Part shown: positions 41,921 through 51,854 of the stretch, piece after piece | How the letters are laid out: every line of letters starts with the position of its first letter | Numbering within the stretch: position 1 is the stretch's first letter | Origin: CBDCXF01 sp965223755 | GTDB lineage: Bacteria; Acidobacteriota; Thermoanaerobaculia; Multivoradales; JAHEKO01 | Assembly: GCA_965223755.1 (NCBI GenBank) | Contig: CBDCXF010000002.1 | Coordinates: 558,001-622,000, forward strand | Length of the DNA stretch: 64,000 nucleotides | Direction of reading: 5' to 3' | Notes under the pieces: generated by a model | What the model saw: only the letters and a program-made list of their open reading frames with translations | Told to the model about the DNA's origin: nothing | The model's database searches: none | Made by a program: the position numbers and the translations under genes

Positions 41921-44080
41921 ATGACGACCTCGACCACTCAACCCGCTACTCCGTCGCCTATTAAAGTAGAGCACAATCATCAAGATCCAGCACCCGACCT
42001 GAAAGACCCGCGCTACTACTTCAATCGGGAGCTGAGTTGGCTTGAATTCAACAGCAGAGTGCTGGATCAAGCCACTGATGAGCGGCACCCGCTGCTAGAG
42101 AGAGTCAAGTTTCTGGCGATCTTCCACACTAACCTGGACGAGTTTTTTATGGTTCGGGTCTCCGGGCTGCGCAGGCAGTTGGCTGCGGGCGTCGTCGAAA
42201 CACCCGCCGATGGTCTGACCCCCGAGCAGCAACTGCAAGCGATCCGTGAAGTCGTTCTAGAACAGTTAGACAGAAGCACCGAGCTGTGGGACGACCTGCG
42301 ACTTGCTCTGGCCGGTGAACACATTCAAATTGTTTCTTATGACGACCTTAGCGACGCGGCTCGCAAAGAACTCAGGCGCCATTTCAAACGCGAGATTTTC
42401 CCCACTCTGACGCCCTTGGCGGTCGATCCAGGACATCCGTTCCCCCACATCTCCAACCTCTCCGTCAACCTGGGGATCGTGATCGAGGACGCAGACGGCG
42501 CGCAGAAGTTTGCTCGGATCAAGGTGCCGCAAAGTCTGCCGCGATTGCTACCGGTTCCAGGCGAAGAGGTGGACCGGCAGGTCGAGCTGGGCGTGGAGAG
42601 CGTTATCGCCGAGCGTTTCGTTTGGCTGGAGGACGTCATTTCCGCTAACGTCGATCGGCTCTTTCCGGGGCTGACGGTGAAGGCTTGCGTGCCGTTTCGG
42701 GTCACTCGCGACGCCGATCAAGAGATTGACGAGGATGAAGCCGGAGATCTCCTCACCGCTATGGCGGAAATTCTTGAGCAGCGGCACTTCGGCAGTGCCG
42801 TGAGGCTAGAGGTCGGCCCGGACACTCCCGCCAGCATCTTGCGCCGCCTGCAACTGCAGCTTGAGATCGCGCCGTATCAGATTTATCACTCATCTGCCCC
42901 TCTGTCTCTTTCGAGCCTCTGGCAGATCGCTTCGCTCAACCGACGAGAGTTGCGAGATCCCCCGTTCCATCCCACGGTACAAGCCGCATTTCAGAACGAG
43001 GGATCGACCTTTGATGCTTTGAGCGAGTACGAAGATCTCCTCGTCTATCACCCCTATGACAGCTTTGCACCGGTCGTACGTTTTTTGGAGGAGGCGGCGG
43101 AAGACCCCAAGGTTGTAGCAATCAAACAGACTTTGTACCGGACCGGCCAGAACTCTCCAGTCGTTGCGGCCCTGATGAAAGCCCGCCAGGCCGGCAAACA
43201 GGTCGCAGCGATGGTCGAACTCAAGGCCCGCTTCGATGAGTCCTCGAACATCGGCTGGGCCAGGGCCTTGGAGCAGGCCGGTGTTCACGTCGTCTACGGA
43301 CTGGTCGGGCTCAAGACTCACGCCAAGATGAGCATGGTGGTGCGAAGGGAAAACGATCAGGTTCGGCGCTATGTGCATATCGGAACCGGCAACTACAATC
43401 CGGTCACTGCGCACATCTACACCGATCTAGGTCTCTTCACGACAGATTCGGCGATCGGCAAAGACGTTTCCGACCTGTTCAACGCGCTCACCGGCTACTC
43501 CGCAAAGACCAAGTACCGCAAGCTGTTGGTTGCGCCGCACAACATCCGCACCGCCCTGCAAGACCGCATCGAGCGTGAAGTTGAGCACCATCGGGAAGGC
43601 CGCGAGGCGCGCATTGTCTTTAAGACCAATTCGCTGGTTGACCCTAGGCTGATCCGCGCTCTCTACAGAGCCTCGCAAGCGGGGATCGAGATCGACCTCT
43701 TGGTGCGCGGGATCTGCTGCCTTAAACCTGGTGTCCCAGGTGTCAGCGACAACATTCGTGTCACGTCGTTGATCGGCCGCTTCTTGGAACACGCGCGGAT
43801 CTATTACTTTGCCAACGGTGGCGACGCGGATGTGTTGATCGGCAGCGCCGACTTGATGCCGCGCAACTTGGATAGCCGCGTCGAAGTCTTGGCGCCGATC
43901 GAAAACCCAGGGCTTAGGTCTTCGCTTATCGATGAGATCCTGAGCTTGCAGCTTCACGATACCGACAACGCCTACGTGCTGTCGGCGGACGGTCAGTATC
44001 GACGCGTAAACAGTGAAACGCCGCTCGACAGCCACCAACTTCTCACCGAACAAGGCGGAAGTTGGCGTGCAGAGACCTGA
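41921..44080 (+). CDS. ppk: Polyphosphate kinase 1
   Basis: Makes polyphosphate reversibly from ATP. The 719 residues cover the four domains: N (YFNRELSWLEFNSRVLDQA), H (FPTLTPLAVDPGHPFPHIS), and two phospholipase-D-like C domains. The histidine that is phosphorylated is in GLKTHAKMSMVVRRE; the second active-site histidine is in FLEHARIYYF, followed by GSADLMPRNLDSRVEV. All are intact. A TTGTCA at 41847 and TATTCG 16 bases later may be the promoter. Confidence 0.96.
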   Translation: MTTSTTQPATPSPIKVEHNHQDPAPDLKDPRYYFNRELSWLEFNSRVLDQATDERHPLLERVKFLAIFHTNLDEFFMVRVSGLRRQLAAGVVETPADGLTPEQQLQAIREVVLEQLDRSTELWDDLRLALAGEHIQIVSYDDLSDAARKELRRHFKREIFPTLTPLAVDPGHPFPHISNLSVNLGIVIEDADGAQKFARIKVPQSLPRLLPVPGEEVDRQVELGVESVIAERFVWLEDVISANVDRLFPGLTVKACVPFRVTRDADQEIDEDEAGDLLTAMAEILEQRHFGSAVRLEVGPDTPASILRRLQLQLEIAPYQIYHSSAPLSLSSLWQIASLNRRELRDPPFHPTVQAAFQNEGSTFDALSEYEDLLVYHPYDSFAPVVRFLEEAAEDPKVVAIKQTLYRTGQNSPVVAALMKARQAGKQVAAMVELKARFDESSNIGWARALEQAGVHVVYGLVGLKTHAKMSMVVRRENDQVRRYVHIGTGNYNPVTAHIYTDLGLFTTDSAIGKDVSDLFNALTGYSAKTKYRKLLVAPHNIRTALQDRIEREVEHHREGREARIVFKTNSLVDPRLIRALYRASQAGIEIDLLVRGICCLKPGVPGVSDNIRVTSLIGRFLEHARIYYFANGGDADVLIGSADLMPRNLDSRVEVLAPIENPGLRSSLIDEILSLQLHDTDNAYVLSADGQYRRVNSETPLDSHQLLTEQGGSWRAET

Positions 44081-44087
44081 CACTCCC

Positions 44088-44126
44088 GACTAGGGCCTGT
44101 ACACACTTCCTGAGCAGGCCCTAGTC
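44088..44126. terminator. Inverted repeat between convergent ppk and phoR
   Basis: A perfect 12-base inverted repeat, GACTAGGGCCTG (44088-44099) and CAGGCCCTAGTC (44115-44126), encloses a 15-base loop and overlaps the phoR stop. No T tract follows on either strand, so termination is likely but not certain. Confidence 0.5.
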
Positions 44127-45221
44127 TGAAGGACCGGAGGGGTCGTGCTTGGGCAGGCGGACCCGGAATGCCGTTCCGCGACCGAGGCCGCTGTCCACGG
44201 TCACAGTTCCGCCGTGCACGCGGGCCGCGTGCTTAACGATCGCCAAACCTAAGCCAGTGCCGCCTGAAGCCCGGGAACGTCCGGCGTCGACACGGTAAAA
44301 GCGCTCGAATAGGTGGGGGAGATGCTCGCTGCTGATCCCCGGACCTTGATCGGCGATTTCGATTTCGACCTCGTCGTCGCGTTCAATCAGTCGAACTGAG
44401 ACCGCGCCATTCTCGGCCGAATACTTGGCCGCGTTGTCGAGTAAGTTGAGAAACAACTGCGACAAGAACCCTGGGAATCCTTCGTAAGTCAAAACAGGCG
44501 GACACTCTCTTTCGACATCGATTGCGCGTGCCCCCAAAGCCGGAGCAACCGTTTCCAAGGCCTCCGCCAGTAGAGCGACTAGATCGGTCTGTTCCCGATC
44601 GGTCCGTTCAATGACTTCCTCGTTTTCCATCCGCGACAGTTCCATGAGATCGTGCAGCAGTGTTTCGAGGCGAGTGCACTGCACCAGAATTCGATCGGCG
44701 AAACCCGCCAATTCATTGCTCTCGAGATCGCCTGCGAGGGTCTCGGCGTAGCCGCGGATGGCGGTCAACGGTGTTTTGAGTTCGTGCGACACGTTGGCGA
44801 CAAAATCCCGCCGCATTGATTCCATTCGCTGCTCGATGGTGATGTCGCGCAGGGTCAAGACGACACGGCCGCCCTCGGTCGTCCCCGCCTGGGGCTGAAC
44901 CAACCGGCCCCCGTCGGTCTCAAACACCGAACCGAAGACCCATCTGTCCCTGCCTTGAGCGTCCGCAATGACGCGCAAGATCTCAGGCTGCCGAAGCTGC
45001 TCCGATAACCGCACACCAGGTCGCAGCACCCCACCGAGCACAAGATCTGCGGCGGCGTTGAAGGCCTGGACGCGTCCACGGCGGTCAAGAACCACAATAC
45101 CTTCGCGCAAGACCGCAAAAACGGACTCAAGCTGGTCGCCGTTCTGCGCCGCGGATGTCAGACCGGAGCCGCGATCATCCACGCTTTTCCTTGTCGATCG
45201 TCGGCGCGCGAACAGGTTCAA
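44121..45221 (-). CDS. phoR: PhoR-type sensor histidine kinase without membrane segments
   Basis: Sensor of the phosphate two-component system, 366 residues. A PAS domain (about 30-125; LREGIVVLDRRGRVQAFN) is followed by HisKA with the phosphorylated His (DFVANVSHELKTPLTAIRG) and an ATPase domain (LFLNLLDNAAKYS, ADQGPGIS, GGTGLGLAIVKHAARVHGG). No hydrophobic helix precedes the PAS domain, unlike usual PhoR. It must sense through cytoplasmic partners, probably PhoU. It overlaps phoB by 4 bases. Confidence 0.88.
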   Translation of the reverse strand: MNLFARRRSTRKSVDDRGSGLTSAAQNGDQLESVFAVLREGIVVLDRRGRVQAFNAAADLVLGGVLRPGVRLSEQLRQPEILRVIADAQGRDRWVFGSVFETDGGRLVQPQAGTTEGGRVVLTLRDITIEQRMESMRRDFVANVSHELKTPLTAIRGYAETLAGDLESNELAGFADRILVQCTRLETLLHDLMELSRMENEEVIERTDREQTDLVALLAEALETVAPALGARAIDVERECPPVLTYEGFPGFLSQLFLNLLDNAAKYSAENGAVSVRLIERDDEVEIEIADQGPGISSEHLPHLFERFYRVDAGRSRASGGTGLGLAIVKHAARVHGGTVTVDSGLGRGTAFRVRLPKHDPSGPSD

Positions 45222-45925
45222 TCGTCGTTGTCCTCGCGAAGCCGGTAGCCTACTCCGACAACGGTTTCCAAGCGATCCGCTTCGGACCCCAGCTTTTTGC
45301 GCAGCCGGCGGACATGAGTATCGATGGTGCGACTTTCGACTTCTTCGTTGTAGCCCCAGACTTTGTGCAGGAGGCGTTCCCGAGTACGTACTCTGCCCGG
45401 CTTCTTCATCAAATAATGGAGCAAGCGAAACTCGGTTGCAGTAAGGTGAACTGCCTCGCCATCGACTTCAACCGTGTGCGCTTCCGGATCGAGGACTAGG
45501 ACTCCAGCACGAAGGACTTCTCCTTGAATACGGCCACGCCGTAACACCGCCCCGACGCGTAGAACGACCTCGCGAGGGCTGAAAGGCTTCGAAACATAGT
45601 CGTCGGCCCCAACTTCCAAGCCGACTACTCGGTCCATTTCTTCGCCCCGCGCAGAGACCATCACGATCGGGATCGACCGCGTCTCTTCGTCGGCCCGCAA
45701 GCGACGACAAACCTCCAATCCGTCCATACCCGGCAACATCAGATCCAGGAGAATAAGGTCCGGTAATTGGTTGGCCGCCACTTCATAGGCCTCAAGACCA
45801 TCGGCAACTCTGGAGACCTGGTAGCCGTCGCGCGCCAAGTGGAGGGCGAGGATTTCAGCGATGTCCTCTTCATCCTCGACGATGAGGATGTGCTCCGTTC
45901 GCTCTTGCGGATCCGCTGCACTCAC
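45218..45925 (-). CDS. phoB: Phosphate regulon response regulator PhoB
   Basis: OmpR-family response regulator, 235 residues. The receiver shows the acidic pocket (LIVEDEED), the phosphorylated Asp in LILLDLMLPGMDG and the Lys in DDYVSKPFSPREV. The DNA-binding winged helix reads LTATEFRLLHYLMKKPGRVRTRE, seen in part as TATEFRLLHYLMKKPG, with TIDTHVRRLRKKLG. Start: GTG at 45925. A longer TTG frame to 45958 would run through the terminator hairpin of the protease gene. Overlap with phoR indicates one transcript. Confidence 0.92.
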   Translation of the reverse strand: MSAADPQERTEHILIVEDEEDIAEILALHLARDGYQVSRVADGLEAYEVAANQLPDLILLDLMLPGMDGLEVCRRLRADEETRSIPIVMVSARGEEMDRVVGLEVGADDYVSKPFSPREVVLRVGAVLRRGRIQGEVLRAGVLVLDPEAHTVEVDGEAVHLTATEFRLLHYLMKKPGRVRTRERLLHKVWGYNEEVESRTIDTHVRRLRKKLGSEADRLETVVGVGYRLREDNDD

Positions 45926-45941
45926 GACTTCTACAAAATAG

Positions 45942-45967
45942 CAAAAGGGCGGCCTCAAAGGCCGCCC
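45942..45967 (-). terminator. Intrinsic terminator of the S8 protease gene
   Basis: On the minus strand GGGCGGCC-TTTGA-GGCCGCCC (stem 45947-45967) is followed by TTTTG. It lies 27 bases after the protease stop and only 22 bases before the phoB start codon. Confidence 0.8.
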
Positions 45968-45993
45968 TCGAAAAACCGTAACAAAATTGCTAC

Positions 45994-47346
45994 TTACTGC
46001 AGCGAGCCGTAGGCATTGACACGGCCGTGGCCGTAGAAGTCATCTTTGCCCTTCTTACCCAAGTCGTCGGCGCCACGGCGCAAGGCCGCTTCCACCTTTG
46101 CTGGGGCCATATCGCCGCCGTTGGCGCCGATGATCAGCGCGGCGACGCCCGTGACGTGTGGCGCCGCCATGCTGGTCCCAGCGGACCAACCCCAGCTCCC
46201 TGGGAGCGTCGAGAAAACGAGGTCAAATACCCAGCAGAACTGCACCACGACCGGGCCGAAACAAATCTCATTGCCCGGATAGACAAAGTCTCCACCGGGG
46301 GCGGCGAAGTGCACTGCGGATTGACCGTAGTTGGTGTAACTCGCTGGGTGATCGAGGAAGGTGAAGGGGTCAAGTGCCCAGCCAATGGGGGCGGTCGCCG
46401 ATACTGTGATGACTCCAGCAAGCTGGCCGGGGAAAGCGATCACAGGACCATCGTGGTCAAGATCGCGGGCGTCGTTACCAGCAGTGGCGACAATGGTAGT
46501 ACCGCTCTGGCGAGCATAGGTGACGGCGCGCTGCGTCGCGTTGATCAATTCCTGGCACTCGCTGGCCGGAATATGGTTCGGACCGAAGGTGCAGTTCTTC
46601 GGCAATCCGCCGGGCACGCCGAGACTCATGTTGATGACATCGGCGTCAATGTCCGCCGCGTACACGATTCCTTGAATAACTGCAGAGAACGGTCCACTCC
46701 CGGTCAATGCGGAAAGGACCTTGACCGCGACCAGCTCGGCCTCGGGGGCGACCCCAATAACGCCAAACGCGTTGTCCGCGGCACCGACCGTTCCCATCAC
46801 ATGCGTGCCGTGGCCTCCTGGTGGGCTGTCATAGGGCTCGCCAGCGATGAACGAAGTCGACAGAGCAACGTTGATGTTGGGAGCCAAGTCGGGGTGAGTC
46901 GGATCGGCGCCGCTGTCGAGAATCGCAACGCGCACGCCGGCTCCGCGATGGCCCAACTCCCAAGCTTCAGGAGCGTCGATGGCGTCGTGCCCCCACTGGA
47001 GGTCAAAGAAGAAATCGTCGTCACCGGTGAACGGCGGACTGACTGCCTCCTGGTCGATTGCCTGCAGCGCAGGTCGCGCGTATTGGAGTACGAAATCCTG
47101 AACGACCGAGCGCACGCCGTTGATGCCCCTGGCCTTGAGGTCGAAGTCCGGAGCATCGGACTCAACGATGGCAATGCCGATTTGTGGGAGTCGGGCGACA
47201 ACCCTCCCCCCCGCATCGGCAACAGCCTTGTCAAACTTAGTTGGTAGGCCTTTGCTGCCGTTTGCTGTGACGACAAACTGCCCAGCGCTCGCGGCACTCG
47301 ACAGCAAAGAAAAAGCGAGTGCGGCAAAAAAAAGAGTCTTCTTCAT
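45994..47346 (-). CDS. Secreted subtilisin-like serine protease (S8)
   Basis: A 450-residue exported protease with signal peptide (KKTLFFAALAFSLLSSAASA). An I9-like propeptide region runs to about residue 110. The catalytic triad is complete: Asp in VAILDSGADPTHPDL, His in GGHGTHVMGTV, Ser in WSAGTSMAAPHVTGVAAL; the oxyanion Asn is in VATAGNDA. Start: ATG at 47346; the frame extends 6 codons upstream without need. The gene has its own terminator. Confidence 0.92.
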   Translation of the reverse strand: MKKTLFFAALAFSLLSSAASAGQFVVTANGSKGLPTKFDKAVADAGGRVVARLPQIGIAIVESDAPDFDLKARGINGVRSVVQDFVLQYARPALQAIDQEAVSPPFTGDDDFFFDLQWGHDAIDAPEAWELGHRGAGVRVAILDSGADPTHPDLAPNINVALSTSFIAGEPYDSPPGGHGTHVMGTVGAADNAFGVIGVAPEAELVAVKVLSALTGSGPFSAVIQGIVYAADIDADVINMSLGVPGGLPKNCTFGPNHIPASECQELINATQRAVTYARQSGTTIVATAGNDARDLDHDGPVIAFPGQLAGVITVSATAPIGWALDPFTFLDHPASYTNYGQSAVHFAAPGGDFVYPGNEICFGPVVVQFCWVFDLVFSTLPGSWGWSAGTSMAAPHVTGVAALIIGANGGDMAPAKVEAALRRGADDLGKKGKDDFYGHGRVNAYGSLQ

Positions 47347-47554
47347 ATTGGCTCCCAAGCTCATCTAAATTTATTTGTACCTTGGTCCGAGGAATTTTTA
47401 CTCGGCCCGAGGAAGATTTCCCAATATATCCCAATATAACGGTGCCAACTACACCTTGCAATGGTCTCAGAGCAAAAACATGGCCACGTGGACGGCAAGC
47501 CTCAACTAAGCGACAGTTCTCGTCATTCCTTAGCACTAAGAGAAGTTCTAAGAG

Positions 47555-47586
47555 AAAAGGCCCCCGAATCACTTCGGAGACCTTTC
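47555..47586 (-). terminator. Terminator of the rRNA operon
   Basis: About 12 bases after 5S on the minus strand, AAAGG and CCGAA pair with TTCGG and CCTTT around a GTGA loop, followed by TTTTCTCTT. Confidence 0.7.
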
Positions 47587-47597
47587 CAAAAATTACT

Positions 47598-47714
47598 TCC
47601 CGGCGGTGACCTACTCTCCCACAGGGTCGCCCCTGCAGTACCATCGGCGCAGAAGAGCTTAACTGCCGTGTTCGGAATGGGAACGGGTGTTTCCTCTTCG
47701 CTATAGCCACCGGA
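47598..47714 (-). rRNA. rrf: 5S ribosomal RNA
   Basis: The minus strand reads TCCGGTGGCTATAGCGAAGA at the 5' end, contains the conserved CCCATTCCGAACACGG loop, and ends GTAGGTCACCGCCGGGA. The ends pair with each other. About 117 bases; last gene of the rrn operon. Confidence 0.93.
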
Positions 47715-47999
47715 AAAAATGGCACGAAGTGCCATCCCGAGCAGAGGTGCCTTTTAGGCGCCGGAGTCGAGGGACCTCGACCTTCCGCTTTAGGAGGCAT
47801 TTCGAATTTTCAAAAGAACGTTACTGATTGGAGACTCGAAACAGCCCCCACCCAGGTCCTTCGACTCGGCTCGATAACGAGCCTCGCTCAGGACAGTTTC
47901 GAGAGCATCTTGCTCTCAAAACTGAATAGGGTCACAGCGATAGCATCCACTGAAATCAAAACTTGGGCGCCTTTGAGTTGCATAAAACTCAAGACTAAT
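47715..47999 (-). other. 23S-5S spacer with half of the pre-23S processing stem and a REP-like hairpin
   Basis: No gene. 47914-47942 is the 3' strand of the pre-23S processing stem (partner 51855-51885). Between them and 5S, TCCTTCGACTCGGCTCG-ATAA-CGAGCC (about 47858-47890) is a hairpin of the CTTCGACT...CTCAGGAC type common as a dispersed repeat. Confidence 0.6.
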
Positions 48000-48112
48000 G
48001 GTCAAGCCGAACGGCCGATTAGTACAGGTTAGCTCCACGCTTCGCAGCGCTTCCACACCCTGCCTATCTAACTCGTCGTCTCCGAGTGGCCTTCAGGGAG
48101 ACCTCATCTTGG

Positions 48113-48149
<37 letters not shown>

Positions 48150-48196
48150 TTTCCGAACGTAGCTACCCAGCTATGCCGTTGGCACGACAACTGGTG

Positions 48197-48241
<45 letters not shown>

Positions 48242-48297
48242 CTCCTCAAGTCTCCTGCGCCCACATGAGATAGGGACCGAACTGTCTCACGACGTTC

Positions 48298-48351
<54 letters not shown>

Positions 48352-48352
48352 G

Positions 48353-48396
<44 letters not shown>

Positions 48397-48423
48397 GCCG
48401 CGTCGATATGAACTCTTGGCAGC

Positions 48424-48478
<55 letters not shown>

Positions 48479-48620
48479 GCGGAACCACCGGATCACTAAA
48501 GCCTACTTTCGTACCTGCTCGACCTGTATGTCTCGCAGTCAAGCTCCCTTTTGCTTTTACACTCTACGGCTGGTTTCCAATCAGCCTGAGGGAACCTTCG
48601 CGCGCCTCCGTTACCTTTTG

Positions 48621-48654
<34 letters not shown>

Positions 48655-48906
48655 CAATGTTCCGGATCCGGATTACGGACCTCGGTTAGAACTCCAATAC
48701 GATAAGGGTGGTATTTCACGGATGGCTCCACCGAAGCTAGCGCTCCGGCTTCAAAGCCTCCCACCTATCCTACACATAACGGACCGGGGTTCACTGCCAG
48801 GTTGCAGTAAAGGTGCACAGGGTCTTTCCGTCTTCATGCGGGTAACCGGCATCTTCACCGGTACTACAGATTCGCTGAGCCTCTTGTGGAGACAGTGCCC
48901 AGATCG

Positions 48907-48967
<61 letters not shown>

Positions 48968-49797
48968 CTCGTTGTTACTCACCTTGCGGTGGGGTTGGTC
49001 ATTTCTGCCAACCTCTGCATGTCGCCATGCAGATCGGACTGTCTCATCCAGCCTAGTAAGGCTAGTCTGGCGTACAGTCTCTGAGGATTCTCAAAAAACC
49101 GCCAAGATTTCCGCTTCCGTGTAGCGGCGTTTGCCGCCGTCATTCATGTCGCGCCGAATGAGAAGAATCTCTTCGATGCCTTCACGATTGAGATGAGCAC
49201 CCTTTCGCATCAGATTCGCAATCTTCACGAACTTCGCAAAGTCACGCTTTTTCTTTGCCGACAGAAAACGGAATCGCCTGAAAAACGGTATGACGTTCTC
49301 GACGATTGGCTTGAGGTTGTTGACCTCGTAGTACCAAACTCCGTCTTTCCTCTGCCGCATCGTTCCGCACTCCAAATGCCGCTTGAAAAGCGACAGGATC
49401 ACGGGATCACGCTGCGAGATATTGAAGCAAAGGGATACTTTCCACGGGTTGCGATAATCAGAGCGTTTGCGGAAGCTTACGTTGAAGCTACCTTCTCCAT
49501 CCGTGAAACCAGCTAAGTAATAGCCGATCTCAGGAGGAATGCGCTTAACTCGGAGCATTTTGAGCCTTTCCTGCTGATTGTCCGTCATCCTTGGATTTTC
49601 ACTGCCACCTTCTTCAGCCGACACAAGTCGACCTAGTGACGAGTACCGAGGAATCATTCGGATGTTCCAGCATACAGCCAGATTTATTTACGTAACTACA
49701 ACTCCCTAAGGTGCCTTGACAGCCTGACAAGTCAAGCCAAACAAAGCTTTTGAATGGCGGCAGAGTGGTCGAAAGACCGCATCTGCCAATTGGTTTC
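48968..49797 (-). mobile_element. Group I intron in 23S rRNA helix 69 (position L1917)
   Basis: Exon sequence breaks between CCGTAACTAT and AACGGTCCTAAGG, which is after U1917 in E. coli numbering. The 5' exon ends in U and the intron ends in G, as required. A guide sequence (49691-49699) pairs with CGTAACTAT over 9 bases with the splice-site U-G wobble. P4 (49667-49672 with 49572-49577), P7 (49074-49079 GACTGT with 49037-49042 ACAGTC), P9 with a GCGA loop (49015-49032), P9.1 (48993-49013) and P9.2 with a GCAA loop (48980-48991) are all visible. The endonuclease gene fills the P6 loop. Confidence 0.93.
49091..49558 (-). CDS. Single-motif LAGLIDADG homing endonuclease in the intron
   Basis: Cuts intronless 23S genes so that the intron is copied in. 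The 155-residue protein has one LAGLIDADG motif, YYLAGFTDGEGSFNVSF, as in I-CreI and I-CeuI, so it should work as a homodimer. The rest shows the family pattern VSLCFNISQRDPVILSLFK, WYYEVNNLKPIVENVIPFF and KVANLMRKGAHL-like helices (FVKIANLMRKGAHLNREG). I choose the ATG at 49558 because AGGAAAGG is 6 bases upstream and all core elements P3-P4 lie before it. The open frame continues to 49657 but that part is intron core. Motif acidic residues are intact, so it is probably active. Confidence 0.9.
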   Translation of the reverse strand: MLRVKRIPPEIGYYLAGFTDGEGSFNVSFRKRSDYRNPWKVSLCFNISQRDPVILSLFKRHLECGTMRQRKDGVWYYEVNNLKPIVENVIPFFRRFRFLSAKKKRDFAKFVKIANLMRKGAHLNREGIEEILLIRRDMNDGGKRRYTEAEILAVF

Positions 49798-49833
<36 letters not shown>

Positions 49834-49917
49834 GAGCTTCGCTGCAAGCAGCTAACACCTCCTCTTAACCTTCCGGCACCGGGCAGGCGTCAGACCCTAT
49901 ACGTCGTTTTCGACTTT

Positions 49918-49949
<32 letters not shown>

Positions 49950-50648
49950 TGGGCCTGGTCACTGCGACCGCCGACAGCTCATGGGGCAAGCCCAATCACC
50001 ACCAGCGGCACACCTTCTCCCGAAGTTACGGTGTTAATTTGCCGAGTTCCTTCACAAGAGATCACTCAAGCGCCTTGGGATTCTCTCCCCGTCTACGTGT
50101 GTCCGTTTGCGGTACGGTCACCCTAGTCTCTCCTTAGAGGTTTTTCTTGGCAGCATGGAATTACTCACTTTGCGAGCCGAAGCTCTTGACATCGCATCTC
50201 GGGGTTAAGAAACGGCGGATTTGCCTACCATTTCCCCCTACTTGCTTGAACCTAGCAATCCAATCCTAGGCTGAGCTATCCTCCTGCGTCACCCCATCGT
50301 ACAAACGAAATTAGAGTGGTGCCGGAATGTTGACCGGCTTCCCATCGACTACGCCTTTCGGCCTCGCCTTAGGGACCGACTAACCCTGAGCGGATTGACC
50401 TTCCTCAGGAAACCTTAGACTTACGGCGAGCAGGATTCTCACCTGCTTTATCGCTACTTGTGCCGGCAGGGTCTCTTCCGTGCGCTCCACCAGTTCTCAC
50501 GATCTGGCTTCAGCGCCCACGGAACGCTCCTCTACCACTGTCCGAGCCCCGAAGGACTCCTACAATCCGCAGCTTCGGTAATCAACTTAAGCCCCGTTGA
50601 ATTTTCGGCACAGAGCCACTTGACCAGTGAGCTGTTACGCTTTCTTTA

Positions 50649-50686
<38 letters not shown>

Positions 50687-51143
50687 GGCGTCTCCACATC
50701 CTTTCCCACTTAGTTGATATTTAGGGACCTTAGCTGGCGGTCTGGGCTGTTTCCCTCTCGACTACGGAGCTTATCCCCCGCAGTCTGACTCCCGTGCTAC
50801 ACATGTGCGGCATTCGGAGTTTGGTTGGAGTCGGTAGGCTGTTGGGCCCCCTAGTCCATCCAGTGCTCTACCTCCGCAATGCAATTACACGAGGCTAGCC
50901 CTAAAGCTATTTCGAGGAGAACGAGCTATCACGAAGTTTGATTGGCCTTTCACCCCTACCCACAGCTCATCCAAGCCGTTTTCAACCGACACAGGTTCGG
51001 GCCTCCACTGCGTGTTACCGCAGCTTCACCCTGGCCATGGGTAGATCACTTCGATTCGCGTCTACTCCCACTGACTTAATCGCCCTATTCAGACTCGCTT
51101 TCGCTCCGGCTCAGCACGTTGCTTCGCCTCGCCAGTGACAGTA

Positions 51144-51177
<34 letters not shown>

Positions 51178-51253
51178 GCACATTGCGCAAGCGCCATAGT
51201 GCTCCCACTGCTTGTAGATATACGGTTTCAGGTACTATTTCACTCCCCTCACC

Positions 51254-51284
<31 letters not shown>

Positions 51285-51752
51285 GGTTCACTATCGGTTG
51301 CAGAAGAGTATTTAGCCTTAGGTGATGGTCCACCTGGATTCCCACAGGGTTTCACGTGTCCCGTGGTACTCGGGAGTGTTGCTTAGGAGGCACCTAACTT
51401 TTCGCATACGGGGCTATCACCCTCTATGGCGGCTCTTTCCAGAGACCTTCCGCTAAGCTGATGCTTTGTAACTCCATGGGCCTGTCCGTAACCAGGCCAT
51501 GCAACATCCCACAACCCCAAAAAGGCAACGCCTACGGGCTTGACACCTTTTCGGTTTGGGCTGATCCGCGTTCGCTCGCCGCTACTGACGGAATCGCTAT
51601 TGCTTTCTTTTCCTCAAGATACTGAGATGGTTCACTTCTCTTGGTTCGCATCGATAGGGTTATGCGTTCACCCTACGATAACGGGGCATGACCCCCGCTG
51701 GGTTTTCCCATTCGGAAATCCCCGGTTCGAAGCCTGCTTGCGGCTCCCCGAG

Positions 51753-51786
<34 letters not shown>

Positions 51787-51854
51787 TCTGCACCAAGGCA
51801 TTCACCGTACACCCTTAGTAGCTTGACCAACTTGAGTCTTGATCTCAGCGAATA

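Noticed and set aside
49193..49516. 107-residue frame on the plus strand inside the intron
   Set aside because: Shadow of the LAGLIDADG endonuclease.
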